Shown here: in pieces, positions 8,806-17,373 of the stretch
Numbering within the stretch: position 1 is the first letter of the stretch
How the letters are laid out: each line of letters opens with the position of its first letter
NCBI GenBank assembly: GCA_050633885.1
Contig: JBOEHK010000002.1
Location: 248,001-312,000 of the forward strand
DNA: 64,000 nucleotides
From: JAWSVE01 sp050633885
Lineage (GTDB): Bacteria; Pseudomonadota; Gammaproteobacteria; Pseudomonadales; Cellvibrionaceae
Direction: 5' to 3'
Notes under the pieces: model-generated
The model's database searches: none
Seen by the model: the letters and a program-made list of their open reading frames with translations, nothing else
What the model was told of the DNA's origin: nothing
Position numbers and translations under genes: made by a program

Positions 8806-9258
8806 ATGCAAATTAAACCCATTACTCGTATAGCACCAACAGATAATCATGAATTAACCATGATTGACCCTGCTATTTTGTCTACTCACGCTAATTTTAA
8901 GCCGAACAAGCGATGGAAAGGTCGGTTTGATGTAGCGGCGTGGATTCGTTTTCCAGAGGGTTTAGTCGATCCTGCTCAGCTGATCGTGACTTATCGTGAT
9001 GAAGAGCGAAGAAAATCGTATCTCGTTGATCGTTGTTTATCTAATCGTCAAACCCTTATTTTGCTTAATGGTACAGTGACATTAGAAGTGGATGCCGAGG
9101 TGACTGAGATGTCGTTATGTCTAAAAGGGCTACCGGAAAACGCGGTGTGGATTTTAGATGAATGCCATGTTGTGCCGAAGCAGGTAATGCCAGTTGTTAA
9201 AAGACGTTCGAAAAATCCAGCATCGGCTCGTGTCGCTCAGTTAATGAATAAAGCATAG
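8806..9258 (+). CDS. hypothetical 150-residue cytoplasmic protein
   Basis: Not recognised. There is no signal peptide or membrane segment. The middle is beta-rich (DVAAWIRFPEGLVDPAQLIVTYRDE... LILLNGTVTLEVDAEVTEMSLCLKGL) and the C-terminus is basic (VVKRRSKNPASARVAQLMNKA). The start is supported by AGGGA six bases upstream of the ATG. It precedes the diguanylate cyclase at 9347 by 88 bp on the same strand, so the two may be cotranscribed and functionally linked. The leader sequence CAGGGATG over the ribosome site resembles a CsrA/RsmA site. Coding use is like its neighbours and I consider it a real gene. Confidence 0.7.
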   Translation: MQIKPITRIAPTDNHELTMIDPAILSTHANFKPNKRWKGRFDVAAWIRFPEGLVDPAQLIVTYRDEERRKSYLVDRCLSNRQTLILLNGTVTLEVDAEVTEMSLCLKGLPENAVWILDECHVVPKQVMPVVKRRSKNPASARVAQLMNKA

Positions 9259-9271
9259 GTTCTCTCATCCG

Positions 9272-9297
9272 CGTAACGCATAACGCATAATGTTACG
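9272..9297 (+). repeat. inverted repeat enclosing two ACGCATA copies
   Basis: CGTAAC (9272-9277) and GTTACG (9292-9297) are inverted repeats that flank a direct repeat ACGCATA-ACGCATA (9276-9289). It sits between the 8806 gene and the GGDEF gene. It lacks a T-tract, so it is probably a leader or processing structure rather than a terminator. Confidence 0.35.
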
Positions 9298-9303
9298 TAA
9301 AAT

Positions 9304-9320
9304 GCATACAGGATGTATGC
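9304..9320 (+). promoter_or_regulatory. candidate CsrA/RsmA-binding hairpin in GGDEF gene leader
   Basis: GCATAC-AGGAT-GTATGC is a perfect 6-bp stem with AGGAT in the loop, only 26 nt before the ATG of the diguanylate cyclase at 9347. The core AUACAGGAUGU is one base short of the E. coli CsrA SELEX consensus RUACARGGAUGU, with GGA in the loop as required. A second possible site, ACAAAGGGAAATGT, covers the ribosome site. CsrA/RsmA repression of GGDEF genes is known in enterobacteria; here it is inferred. Confidence 0.55.
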
Positions 9321-9346
9321 GATGAGCTAATACAAAGGGAAATGTC

Positions 9347-10531
9347 ATGGCTATCATTAATTTTTTTACGAAACGCAAAAACACGCCTAGAATTAAAGAA
9401 GCTAAACAATTTTCTGTTAAGAAGAATCTTATTCAAGATTTGAATAAAAACGAAAATGTTAGTGGGTTTATTCAGTCATTTCGTAAAATACCGGCGTGCA
9501 AAAAAATCATGAACCAAATTTATATTCGCGAGCTGATGACGACAGACGTTACTTGTGTAGACGTTGAAGCCAGCTTAGATGATGTCATTGCCCTAATGCA
9601 TCAGCATACACATTCCTGCATTGTTATTATCAATGAAAATATTCCAGTGGGTATTATTACCGAGCGAGACTTAGTCAAAATCCTTGCCGAGGTGCTGGTA
9701 TCTGGCACTAAAGAAACAATGTTTGTTAAAGATTTCATGTCATCACCGCCAGCATGCTTAAGTGAGCATGCGAGCCTTTATGAGGCACTTGTTGTTACTC
9801 AATCTCGAAAAATTCGACACATCCCGATTGTGAATAATAAAAATAGTTTGGTGGGTTTAATTACTCAATCCGATATTGCAAAAGCACATTTTATGGCGAT
9901 CGAAAAACAACGAGAAGCCATTGAGCAGCACATCCGAAATCGTACTCATGAATTAACAAAAGCAAATGAACAATTAAAAGCATTAGCGTTGCAAGATGGA
10001 TTGTTAGGGATAGGAAATCGACGTGCAATGGAAGTTGATATTCATTTCACGCACGTAAATTCTGTTCGTTATTCTCATCCTTATGCACTTGCATTAATAG
10101 ATGTTGATCACTTTAAAAAATACAATGATCATTATGGTCACCAGGCCGGTGATATGGCATTAAAAAAAGTGGCAGACAGCATTAAAAAGACAATTCGATG
10201 TGGCGATCGTTTATATCGTTACGGTGGTGAAGAGTTTTTGATTCTTATGCCTGAAACTGCTTTGTTTGAAGCGGTAGATGCTATCAATCGTGTGCTGGAA
10301 AATGTTCACGATGCTCATATTGTTCATGACGACACCGAGTATGGATGTGTGACTCTTAGTGCTGGTATTGCTTCATTAAATGACGCTAACTCCGAAGACT
10401 GGAAATCCATGGTTGAAGAGGCCGATCGATATCTTTATCAAGCTAAAGAATTAGGTCGCAATAATACATGTTGGAGTATGAATAGTGATCCTTCTTCAGG
10501 TTTTGATGGTTCCCGTTTTTCCATTCAGTAA
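9347..10531 (+). CDS. diguanylate cyclase with tandem CBS domains (CBS-CBS-GGDEF)
   Basis: Predicted cytoplasmic enzyme making cyclic di-GMP from two GTP. Two CBS motifs near residues 62-120 (IRELMTTDVTCVDVEASLDDVIALM) and 125-180 form a likely nucleotide-sensing pair. A charged helix (about 185-208) then leads to a GGDEF domain. The active site is GGEEF near residue 293, and RCGD lies five residues before it as an intact product-inhibition (I) site. The first ~50 residues are basic and low in complexity. The ribosome site AAGGGA and a CsrA-like hairpin lie in the leader, which suggests post-transcriptional control. The ligand sensed by the CBS pair is unknown. Confidence 0.92.
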   Translation: MAIINFFTKRKNTPRIKEAKQFSVKKNLIQDLNKNENVSGFIQSFRKIPACKKIMNQIYIRELMTTDVTCVDVEASLDDVIALMHQHTHSCIVIINENIPVGIITERDLVKILAEVLVSGTKETMFVKDFMSSPPACLSEHASLYEALVVTQSRKIRHIPIVNNKNSLVGLITQSDIAKAHFMAIEKQREAIEQHIRNRTHELTKANEQLKALALQDGLLGIGNRRAMEVDIHFTHVNSVRYSHPYALALIDVDHFKKYNDHYGHQAGDMALKKVADSIKKTIRCGDRLYRYGGEEFLILMPETALFEAVDAINRVLENVHDAHIVHDDTEYGCVTLSAGIASLNDANSEDWKSMVEEADRYLYQAKELGRNNTCWSMNSDPSSGFDGSRFSIQ

Positions 10532-10746
10532 TAATCCCCTTCATTTTTTGAATATTATTCCAAATATGTAAGAAAACTTTATTTTGTGAGTCAGTCTTAT
10601 AAAAACAGTAGCGCGTAAAGCACAAAAAGCTAATATGGATTTTAATGTTCTGCTAACTAAGAAAACAATGAAAGTAGAAAAGCTTAAACAAATAGCACTA
10701 TAATCATCGTTCTAAATTTTTTTAAAATTAGGAAAAGAGTGATTGT

Positions 10747-11961
10747 ATGTTAGCGCCAAACGTAAAGCTTTCTTTTTTGTTATCTTTTATAACACTTTTC
10801 TTTCTTCAGCCCTTGTTAGTTAATGCGGATAAACATTCGCAATGTGATCAATTGAGACAGTTTACCTTCAGTTGGCAGTTTGTCGATAGATGCCAGATGA
10901 AACCTAGAGGTGGGACAAGTAAAGGTGCTGGGCTGACGCTTGATAAAGAAGAGCATCCTGGCTGGTTGGCTATTCAAGAATCAGGCATAAGTGATTATGA
11001 AAGAGATCGGCGAGCTATCTTAGCAATGGCCGGTGGCTATCGAACAACATTTGATTTTTTAGAAGTGGTAGGTTTTGAAAAAGATTTTGCGCCTGATCCA
11101 CCCTACCAATCATGGGGAACTGAATATGTTTATGTAGTAGAGGATTCAGGTGATTTCATTAGTTTACAGCACATTATGGTGATGGAATATATTGGTAGTG
11201 ATGGAAAAACAAAAGAGAGAATGGTGCAAAAGCACTGGCGCCAAGATTGGCGTTATGAAAAAAGAAATCTTATGGTGTTTGGCGGCGGAGAAGAACGACG
11301 CCGTAAAAAATATTCAAGGTCAGAAGTCAAAGGTAAATGGGCTCAGTCAGTCTTTCAGGTAGATGATTCCCCGCGTTATGAAGCGTTGGGAAAGTGGACT
11401 CATCACCATGGTGTTTCTAGTTGGGTTAGCAATGAAACATGGCGCCCCGTGCCAAGACGGGAACGAAGTTATCGAAAAGATTATGATGTGCTTGTAGGTA
11501 CAAATAAACACACCATAACGCCCACGGGCTGGATTCAAGAAGAGGAAAATTTTAAAACATTATTAAATGAAAAAAAAATCGCAATACAATTTCTTTCAAA
11601 AGAAATAGGAATCAATAGATATGATCGGGTGAAAGATTTTGATTTCAGCCAGGGAGATGTGTATTGGCAAAAGACAAAATTATTCTGGGCTGGTGTCCGA
11701 GATGCTTGGAAGGAAATAGAGCGAGAGAATAAAAAGTTTATTTTAAAAAATACGGTAGATGGAACACCGTTATTTGTTGTCTTTTTTCAGAAGGCTTCAG
11801 AAATAGAATTGTCAGACGAGTTAACTGAAAATTTAACAGGAGGCTCAACGATAAAGTTGACAAAAAATAAAAAGCAATTATCTCCATCCGACATACAACG
11901 TATGTATCAGCAGTGGTCGCTGAATGTGTTGTCGGGCTACTTGGCTGATGTTAAAAATTAA
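10747..11961 (+). CDS. exported DUF6607-like protein
   Basis: A 404-residue protein with a clear signal peptide (LSFLLSFITLFFLQPLLVNA). The segment RRAILAMAGGYRTTFDFLEVVGF followed by PYQSWGTEYVYVVEDSGDFISLQHIMVM matches my memory of the DUF6607 family of marine gammaproteobacteria, which has no known function. It is rich in Trp, Arg and Tyr, with no catalytic motif that I recognise. Its own promoter is probable, since the 215-bp upstream gap is AT-rich. The family call is from pattern memory only; the export prediction is firmer. Confidence 0.65.
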   Translation: MLAPNVKLSFLLSFITLFFLQPLLVNADKHSQCDQLRQFTFSWQFVDRCQMKPRGGTSKGAGLTLDKEEHPGWLAIQESGISDYERDRRAILAMAGGYRTTFDFLEVVGFEKDFAPDPPYQSWGTEYVYVVEDSGDFISLQHIMVMEYIGSDGKTKERMVQKHWRQDWRYEKRNLMVFGGGEERRRKKYSRSEVKGKWAQSVFQVDDSPRYEALGKWTHHHGVSSWVSNETWRPVPRRERSYRKDYDVLVGTNKHTITPTGWIQEEENFKTLLNEKKIAIQFLSKEIGINRYDRVKDFDFSQGDVYWQKTKLFWAGVRDAWKEIERENKKFILKNTVDGTPLFVVFFQKASEIELSDELTENLTGGSTIKLTKNKKQLSPSDIQRMYQQWSLNVLSGYLADVKN

Positions 11962-12272
11962 GATCGTGAATCGTCGGCGCATTGATTTAATTGATACTAA
12001 GTCATGAATGATAGTTTTCTAAAAAAAAGAATTTCTAATAGCTGGGCGGTAATCTTGGTTGCTGTTTGAGTACGGGTATTGGCATCGGTTTTCTACGTAA
12101 ATACTCACTTGTGACCGGCTCATTAGCATATATTTACTTATGCACTCGCTAGAAGTTGATAAACATAGATGTTCTAATATGAACTGTTTTTGGTTGGGAG
12201 AAGCTGATTGATAGAGATGTTTCTCTGTCGCGCTGCCTACCAAACTATACCGATAATAAATGAAGGTGAAAT
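11962..12272. other. 311-bp gene-free stretch
   Basis: A 74-codon minus-strand frame (12019-12243) exists but has no signal, no ribosome site and Ser/Tyr-rich unstructured content, so I do not call it a gene. GAAGG precedes the ATG of the next gene at 12273. No terminator or other structure stands out. Confidence 0.4.
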
Positions 12273-13514
12273 ATGTATTCGAAAACTCAACTCATGCGAG
12301 CCCTACTCGCCTTGGCTGCTACCGCCATAATATTAGTTCCCTCATTTGCGAGTGCAGAAAAAATAGAGAAAGCTCGCTTAGATGCGATCGCTGCAGATTT
12401 ACAGGCAAGGGTCGATGACGGAAAGTTGGCGGGTGTTGTTGCTCTGGTGGCTAAAGATGGCGAAGTTCAAATGAACCAAGCATTTGGTTATCGTGATCTG
12501 GAAAACAAAGTGCCAATGACCACGGACTCTATTTTCCGAATCTTCTCAATGACAAAACCTGTTGCCGGGACGGCATTAATGATGCTGTTCGACGAAGGTA
12601 AATTTCAGCTAAGCGACCCTGTAGAAAAATACATTCCTGAATTTAAAGGTATGCAGGTATACAAAGGTGTCAAAGAGGATGGCAGTTTTGATGCTGTTCC
12701 ATCAGAGCACCCAATGACGATTAGGGAGCTAATGAGCCATACCGGAGGTTTGGTTTATGTGCCGCCTTTATCTGCGGGTCCTGTTGCGATGGCGTATGCT
12801 AAAGCCGGTATACTAGGGCGCAATACGACTCTAAAAGGAATGATTTCTGAGCTTGGCAAAATCCCGTTAAATCATCAGCCCGGTTCACAGTGGGTATATA
12901 GCATTTCTGTTGATGTGCAAGGGTATTTAGTTGAGGTGCTTTCTGGACAGTCTTTCGATACGTTTTTACGTGAAAGAATTTTTAAACCATTAGGAATGAA
13001 AGATACTGCTTTCTTCGTTGAGCCAGCTAAAGCAGACTTACTTGCTCGACGATACCGTCCAGGAAAAGACCGTAAATTAGTGAGTGGTGCAAATGGTCCA
13101 TTCTTGCAAGAGACGTCTTTCTTTTCAGGTGGTGGCGGGTTGACGTCAACGGCAGCTGATTACTTACGTTTTGCACAAATGCATTTGAATAAAGGTGAGC
13201 TTGATGGAAAACGAATTCTTTCAGAAAAATCGGCAGAAATAATGCGAACAAACCAGCTACCCGATAACATTGACAATATTGGGCCGTTTTATCCTGGTAA
13301 TCAATTCGGTGTTGATTTTGCAGTTGTCAATGATTCAAAAAAAGCCGATGGTATGCCGGTGGGTAGTTTCTGGTGGTGGGGTATTGCAGGTACTTGGTTT
13401 TGGATTGATCCTGTAGAAAATGTTATTTTCATTGGTATGATTCAACACGATGATCTTATGTATGCTCGTCAAGTTCATAGTAAAACTCGGAATCTCATTT
13501 ATAACCCTTTATAA
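12273..13514 (+). CDS. periplasmic serine hydrolase, beta-lactamase/esterase (class C-like) family
   Basis: A penicillin-binding-fold hydrolase in the group of EstB-type esterases and class C beta-lactamases. The signal peptide ends near ASA (residue 28). The active site is Ser92-Met-Thr-Lys95 (FSMTKP), with Tyr209-Ser-Ile in the YxN position, HTGG near residue 156 and a GGGGLTST loop near 290. YSI instead of YAN and the absence of a clear KTG argue for an esterase or peptidase rather than a true beta-lactamase. It stands alone, with GAAGG as ribosome site and a strong terminator 70 bp downstream. The natural substrate is unknown. Confidence 0.88.
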   Translation: MYSKTQLMRALLALAATAIILVPSFASAEKIEKARLDAIAADLQARVDDGKLAGVVALVAKDGEVQMNQAFGYRDLENKVPMTTDSIFRIFSMTKPVAGTALMMLFDEGKFQLSDPVEKYIPEFKGMQVYKGVKEDGSFDAVPSEHPMTIRELMSHTGGLVYVPPLSAGPVAMAYAKAGILGRNTTLKGMISELGKIPLNHQPGSQWVYSISVDVQGYLVEVLSGQSFDTFLRERIFKPLGMKDTAFFVEPAKADLLARRYRPGKDRKLVSGANGPFLQETSFFSGGGGLTSTAADYLRFAQMHLNKGELDGKRILSEKSAEIMRTNQLPDNIDNIGPFYPGNQFGVDFAVVNDSKKADGMPVGSFWWWGIAGTWFWIDPVENVIFIGMIQHDDLMYARQVHSKTRNLIYNPL

Positions 13515-13582
13515 GATAAAAATATTGGAAATCTAACCGCAAGTTAACGTTTGGGTTAGCGCGTTAACAGACGTTTATTAAA

Positions 13583-13619
13583 AAAACCGCTGTAAAGAAT
13601 TCTTTGCAGCGGTTTTTTT
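13583..13619 (+). terminator. intrinsic terminator after serine hydrolase gene
   Basis: AAACCGCTG and GCAGCGGTTT pair, with AAAG/CTTT extending the stem inward, followed by seven T. The run of A before it makes it usable from both strands, so it may also stop the converging msrPQ transcript. Confidence 0.85.
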
Positions 13620-13637
13620 AATAAAGTCAAAAATAAA

Positions 13638-14243
13638 TTATTGTCGAAAAAGTTTTAGCAGCGTTTTATAACGAAAAGAAAGTAACACGACAGTGATTAT
13701 CATATAGATGATCGGCTCAATAATTTCGCTTTTTACAGACCAAAAAAAGTGAATGGTGGCAAGCAGAGAAACCAAATAAACCCAATGATGTAATTTTTTC
13801 CAATAACGTTTCATAGCACGTTGTAGAGCCGGAATGGATGTTATAGCAAGGGGCAGCAATATGAGCCAAGCTAAAAATCCAACCAATAAATAATTACGTT
13901 TAACAATTTCTTCTGCAATGAGTCCCCAATAAAACTGAAGGTCTAAAACAATCCACACAGCGAAGTGCAAGGTAGCGTACACAAAACACCACAGTCCTAA
14001 AGGTCTGCGTAAGCGTAATAACTGTCCGAGTTTTAAGTGTTTTGCGAGTGGGGTAATACACAGCGATAGTAGTAGTAAGCGAATAGCTCCTAAGCCTAAA
14101 AAATGGGTTAGCCCCTGAACGGGGTCGCCACCCAGTTTATCTGCGGGTATGGCAAAATAAAGCCATACGATAGGGAGTGTTGAACCAATATGTACTGCTA
14201 TTCTTAAAAAAATAAAAATAAAGTTTGGAATCTTTAAAACCAC
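13638..14243 (-). CDS. msrQ: MsrQ, heme-binding membrane subunit of periplasmic methionine sulfoxide reductase
   Basis: Inner-membrane b-type cytochrome (YedZ family) that passes electrons from the respiratory chain to MsrP. About six hydrophobic helices are visible, with conserved histidines such as in LTHFLGLGAIRLLLLSLCITPLAKHL, YATLHFAVW and KLHHWVYLVSLLATIHFFW. At 201 residues the length is normal. Its start overlaps the end of msrP by 10 bp, so translation is coupled. The partner gene and order match the standard msrP-msrQ operon. Confidence 0.95.
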   Translation of the reverse strand: MVLKIPNFIFIFLRIAVHIGSTLPIVWLYFAIPADKLGGDPVQGLTHFLGLGAIRLLLLSLCITPLAKHLKLGQLLRLRRPLGLWCFVYATLHFAVWIVLDLQFYWGLIAEEIVKRNYLLVGFLAWLILLPLAITSIPALQRAMKRYWKKLHHWVYLVSLLATIHFFWSVKSEIIEPIIYMIITVVLLSFRYKTLLKLFRQ

Positions 14244-15271
14244 TTCTTTAAATCCAAAGAGGAATACATGCTGGCAACCTCATCTGCATAGCCATTAAAG
14301 GGTAGAGTTGGTTGTCGAGTTGGAAACCGACTTTCACCAATAAATCGTTCGCTTGCTTGTGACCATCGTGGGTGGTCGACTTTAGGATTTACATTGGCAT
14401 AAAAACCATATTCATTAGCCGCTAACATACCCCAAGTGGTTGGTGGCATGGTTTCGACTAAGTCAATTTTGACGATAGATTTGATGGCTTTGAATCCGTA
14501 CTTCCATGGAGACATAAGGCGTAGCGGGGCTCCATTTTGTGGTGGTAGTGTTTTTCCATACATGCCTACAACCATCATTGTTAACGGATGCATTGCTTCA
14601 TCGATTCTCATTCCTTCGATATAAGGGTAGTTAATTCCCCCTCCCATAAAACGTGAATCTTGTCCCGGCATTTGTTCTGGATCATACAGTGTTTTGAAGG
14701 CAACAAACTTGGCTTTGCTATTTGGTTTTGCTTTTTTGAGTAATTCATTCAGCTCGATACCAATCCAAGGGATGTTCATAGACCAAGCTTCTACACACCG
14801 AAATCGATAAATGCGTTCTTGTAATTTTGCGGAGTTAATCAGCTCCCAGGCATCAACGGTAATGGGCTTATCAACTTCGCCACCAATTTCTAACGTCCAA
14901 GGCTCTACTTTGAATTCTTTGCTGTTGCGGGCAGGGTCGCTTTTACCCGTTCCAAATTCATAGAAATTATTGTGAGTGATTGCTTTAATTTCGGGAGTCA
15001 ATTCAAAACTAGGTTTAGGGCTTTGTAGATTTGAGAACTCAAGAGGCTTATCGCCTACGCGAACTCTATTTTTCTGGCTTTTATCCTTATCCTTGCCCAA
15101 AAGCTTATCGAGTAGTTGAGCTTGAGCTGGTAATCCCGTACTCATAGCGCTTAGCCCTAAAGTACCTGCTCCTAGCGTTTTTAAAATATCGCGTCTCTTG
15201 CGGTAAAGTTTTTCTGAGGTGACATCATTTTCTGTTAACGAACCAGCGCGTTTAGATTTAATTATCATCAT
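14234..15271 (-). CDS. msrP: MsrP, periplasmic protein-methionine-sulfoxide reductase catalytic subunit
   Basis: Molybdopterin enzyme (YedY family) that repairs oxidised methionines in envelope proteins. The N-terminus has a Tat-type signal (KRRDILKTLGAGTLGLSA), consistent with folding around the cofactor before export. The cofactor cysteine lies in YRFRCVEAWSMNIPWIGIEL, and SPWKYGFKAIKSIVKI near the C-terminus is typical. At 345 residues it is slightly longer than E. coli MsrP because of an extended N-terminus and a KDKDKSQK-rich linker. It is transcribed with msrQ. Confidence 0.95.
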   Translation of the reverse strand: MMIIKSKRAGSLTENDVTSEKLYRKRRDILKTLGAGTLGLSAMSTGLPAQAQLLDKLLGKDKDKSQKNRVRVGDKPLEFSNLQSPKPSFELTPEIKAITHNNFYEFGTGKSDPARNSKEFKVEPWTLEIGGEVDKPITVDAWELINSAKLQERIYRFRCVEAWSMNIPWIGIELNELLKKAKPNSKAKFVAFKTLYDPEQMPGQDSRFMGGGINYPYIEGMRIDEAMHPLTMMVVGMYGKTLPPQNGAPLRLMSPWKYGFKAIKSIVKIDLVETMPPTTWGMLAANEYGFYANVNPKVDHPRWSQASERFIGESRFPTRQPTLPFNGYADEVASMYSSLDLKKWF

Positions 15272-15649
15272 GTCTTCCCATTATCTGATGGTTTAATTAT
15301 GTGCGTTAAAGGGTAGTGCATAACATTATCGAGTATATTAAGACTAAATATACAGGTATCAGCCCTTTTGGCAATCTCAACCGTCTTGTGTGTATTTGAT
15401 TTTTTGTAAGGTTTTAACCCTATACGTTAAAGAGAAATGAGTTGGTTACATTTAATTATTCTTGTAGGAACGATACGGCATATCAATAGGTCAGAGATAG
15501 GTAACAAAAGTATAATCTGGGGTATCTCGAGCCTAGGTCATCCGTTTCTCTGGAGTCTTCGTATAACCCATTCTAAGCAGTATCTATTAGCTTAGGCGAA
15601 GGAAAGAATAATAATGCAGTGAGTTAGTCATCAGAATGAGATACAAAAC
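15272..15649. other. 378-bp gene-free stretch between divergent units
   Basis: It should hold the promoters of msrP (left) and the lipoprotein gene (right). No clear inverted repeat, terminator or small ORF is visible, and no operator could be assigned. Confidence 0.4.
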
Positions 15650-16216
15650 ATGATCAGAAAGACCTATTTAAAAAAACATACAATGTTCGGCGTATATAAC
15701 GTTAGTTTGATTCTCTTGGTTATCATTTCTGGTTGTTCGAGCGTTAATGTCAATGATTACAAAAATTTTGAGCCTACACTTTTGCCTGAAGATTTTTTTA
15801 ATGGGAGTTTGACTGCTCATGGTGTTGTCAAAAATCGTTCAGGAAAAGTCATTCGAGTGTTTACTGCAGAGATTAAAGCGACATGGAAAAATAATATTGG
15901 AACCCTCGATGAAGATTTTATTTTTGACGATGGCGAAAAACAAAAACGCATTTGGACTCTCATGCCAACATCAAAAAATTCTTATCAAGCAACAGCAGGG
16001 GATGTCGTAGGGATAGGCAGTGCAACGCTAGCGGGAAATAGTTTATTTTTAAAATATGTTTTACGAGTTCCCTACAATGAGTCCACAATAGATTTAACCA
16101 TTGACGATCGTATGTATCTTCTCGATAAAGAGACCCTTATCAATGAGTCGGTTATGTACAAATTTGGCGTTCGAGTCGGTACTATTCTTTTGGTAATTAA
16201 GAAAGTTAATGACTAA
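15650..16216 (+). CDS. DUF3833-like lipoprotein
   Basis: A lipoprotein with the lipobox ISGC after a hydrophobic stretch, then ~160 mature residues. The pattern FEPTLLPEDFFNGSLTAHGVVKNRSGKVIRVFTAEIKATW and the final FGVRVGTILLVIKK are typical of the DUF3833 family, which has no proven function. Starts at 15650 and 15683 (MFGVYNVSL) are both possible; the second gives a shorter and more usual signal peptide. It stands alone and converges with the 16235-16819 gene with only 18 bp between stops. Confidence 0.82.
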   Translation: MIRKTYLKKHTMFGVYNVSLILLVIISGCSSVNVNDYKNFEPTLLPEDFFNGSLTAHGVVKNRSGKVIRVFTAEIKATWKNNIGTLDEDFIFDDGEKQKRIWTLMPTSKNSYQATAGDVVGIGSATLAGNSLFLKYVLRVPYNESTIDLTIDDRMYLLDKETLINESVMYKFGVRVGTILLVIKKVND

Positions 16217-16234
16217 AAGTAACGCTCTTTTTAA

Positions 16235-16819
16235 TCAGTGCACTTCAGTCGTAGAGATGTCACTGAGTGGGTGTTTATTTTTGATTGGCTTTTGAAATTG
16301 AGAATTTTGTTTGTCTGTGGGGCACTGAAAATTTGTATTGTGCGTAAAGTGCGTTTGTAAATTGAGTGACTCGGCTAAAGTGGTGACAAAGTTATTGGTC
16401 AGGTTGAGAGTTTCTTCACGGGTCAAAAATGAAGATTGAAATTCTTTATTCTGAGAGCGATCGTTATTAGAGTTTCTATCCTTTGAATTAATGCTGTTTA
16501 AATGTAGTAAGCTATTTTGCAAAGTGAGTAAGCATACTTGAGCCTCATCCCACTCTTTTAGTTTCTTTAGGCTATTGCTGAGGGATTGTCCTGCATCAAT
16601 AAGATGTTCGATTGAGAAGGTGATTTTATCTGTGATCGGTTTATTCCACATATACAATAACGTCGTTTCATAGGCCGAGCCAAAAAAAACTCTAGCGGTT
16701 TTCCAACGTTCTTGCTCATAGGCGATAAGTCCGCTTTTCATTGCGCCACCCCATAAGGTTTTTGCGAGTTTGGGGTCTTGTAAGATGTGTTGTTGATGTT
16801 TGGGACAGAGATAATTCAC
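16235..16819 (-). CDS. hypothetical protein with candidate Fur box upstream
   Basis: A 194-residue protein, not recognised. It begins MNYLCPKHQQHILQ, where the Cys/His could bind a metal, and continues with an alpha-helical region (residues 25-110) that could form TPR-like pairs (AYEQERWKTARVFFGSAYETTLLYMW, LKEWDEAQVCLLTLQNSLLHL). The C-terminal 80 residues are polar and probably disordered. No signal peptide is present. A 15/19 match to the Fur box lies 51-69 bp upstream, which suggests iron repression and is the only functional clue. Confidence 0.65.
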   Translation of the reverse strand: MNYLCPKHQQHILQDPKLAKTLWGGAMKSGLIAYEQERWKTARVFFGSAYETTLLYMWNKPITDKITFSIEHLIDAGQSLSNSLKKLKEWDEAQVCLLTLQNSLLHLNSINSKDRNSNNDRSQNKEFQSSFLTREETLNLTNNFVTTLAESLNLQTHFTHNTNFQCPTDKQNSQFQKPIKNKHPLSDISTTEVH

Positions 16820-16869
16820 CTTGGCTTCCTTATTATGAAATGTATCGAAGTGTTGAAAATAGCTTTATT

Positions 16870-16888
16870 GCAAATGATAATCAATAGC
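16870..16888. promoter_or_regulatory. candidate Fur box
   Basis: GCAAATGATAATCAATAGC matches 15 of 19 positions of the Fur consensus GATAATGATAATCATTATC, including an uninterrupted AATGATAATCA core. It lies 51-69 bp upstream of the minus-strand gene starting at 16819 and about 100 bp upstream of the plus-strand gene at 16990. Either or both could be iron-regulated. Confidence 0.45.
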
Positions 16889-16989
16889 ATTAAGATACTT
16901 GCACATGCCTAAGAGGTCAAGAAAAGTTTTATAGAAAGTCAGCTTATGCATGGTGGTGTCACTAATCATCGAAATGCGAGGAAATTGGT

Positions 16990-17307
16990 ATGGCTAGTTC
17001 AGGATTTGTAGCTGATAGAGGCCTATCTATAAATAAGGAAAGCGGTGTAGATAGCATAAGGATCGAGGCATCTGCACGAGACCGACGTTCTTCAATCGAG
17101 ACCATAAGTATAGAGAAGGAGGAACAAAGGATTTTATTGGAGGTCGATGTAAAGGCGCTACAACGATTGTTGGGGTGTAAATTTCTATCTGTTTGTGAGT
17201 TTAGATGCGTTAACAATACAGGTAAACAGTGTCTTCAAAGCCTCTATCTAGATCTGTTAAATAGGCAGTTGGCAACTTTACCGATTTTAAAAAGTGAATA
17301 TTCCTGA
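16990..17307 (+). CDS. hypothetical 105-residue protein
   Basis: A small unrecognised protein. The first half is Ser/Arg-rich and probably disordered. The second half (residues 47-95) is ordered: ILLEVDVKALQRLLGCKFLSVCEFRCVNNTGKQCLQSLYLDLLN, with four cysteines. GAGG about eight bases before ATG 16990 supports the start. It lies between the Fur-box region and the copper cluster. A minus-strand frame of 84 codons overlaps it (16962-17216), but that frame has no ribosome site or ordered segment, so I prefer this strand. Confidence 0.55.
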   Translation: MASSGFVADRGLSINKESGVDSIRIEASARDRRSSIETISIEKEEQRILLEVDVKALQRLLGCKFLSVCEFRCVNNTGKQCLQSLYLDLLNRQLATLPILKSEYS

Positions 17308-17373
17308 TCGTTAATAAACAAAACCTAAATAAAGTGTTATAAAGGCAAGTGTTTATTTAAATAACATTTACGA

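Noticed and set aside
12019..12243. 74-codon minus-strand ORF
   Set aside because: No ribosome site, no domain-like pattern, and composition unlike neighbouring genes.
12273..13514. True beta-lactamase (antibiotic resistance gene)
   Set aside because: SxxK is present but the YxN position is YSI and no clear KTG is seen, so an esterase/peptidase of the same fold is more likely.
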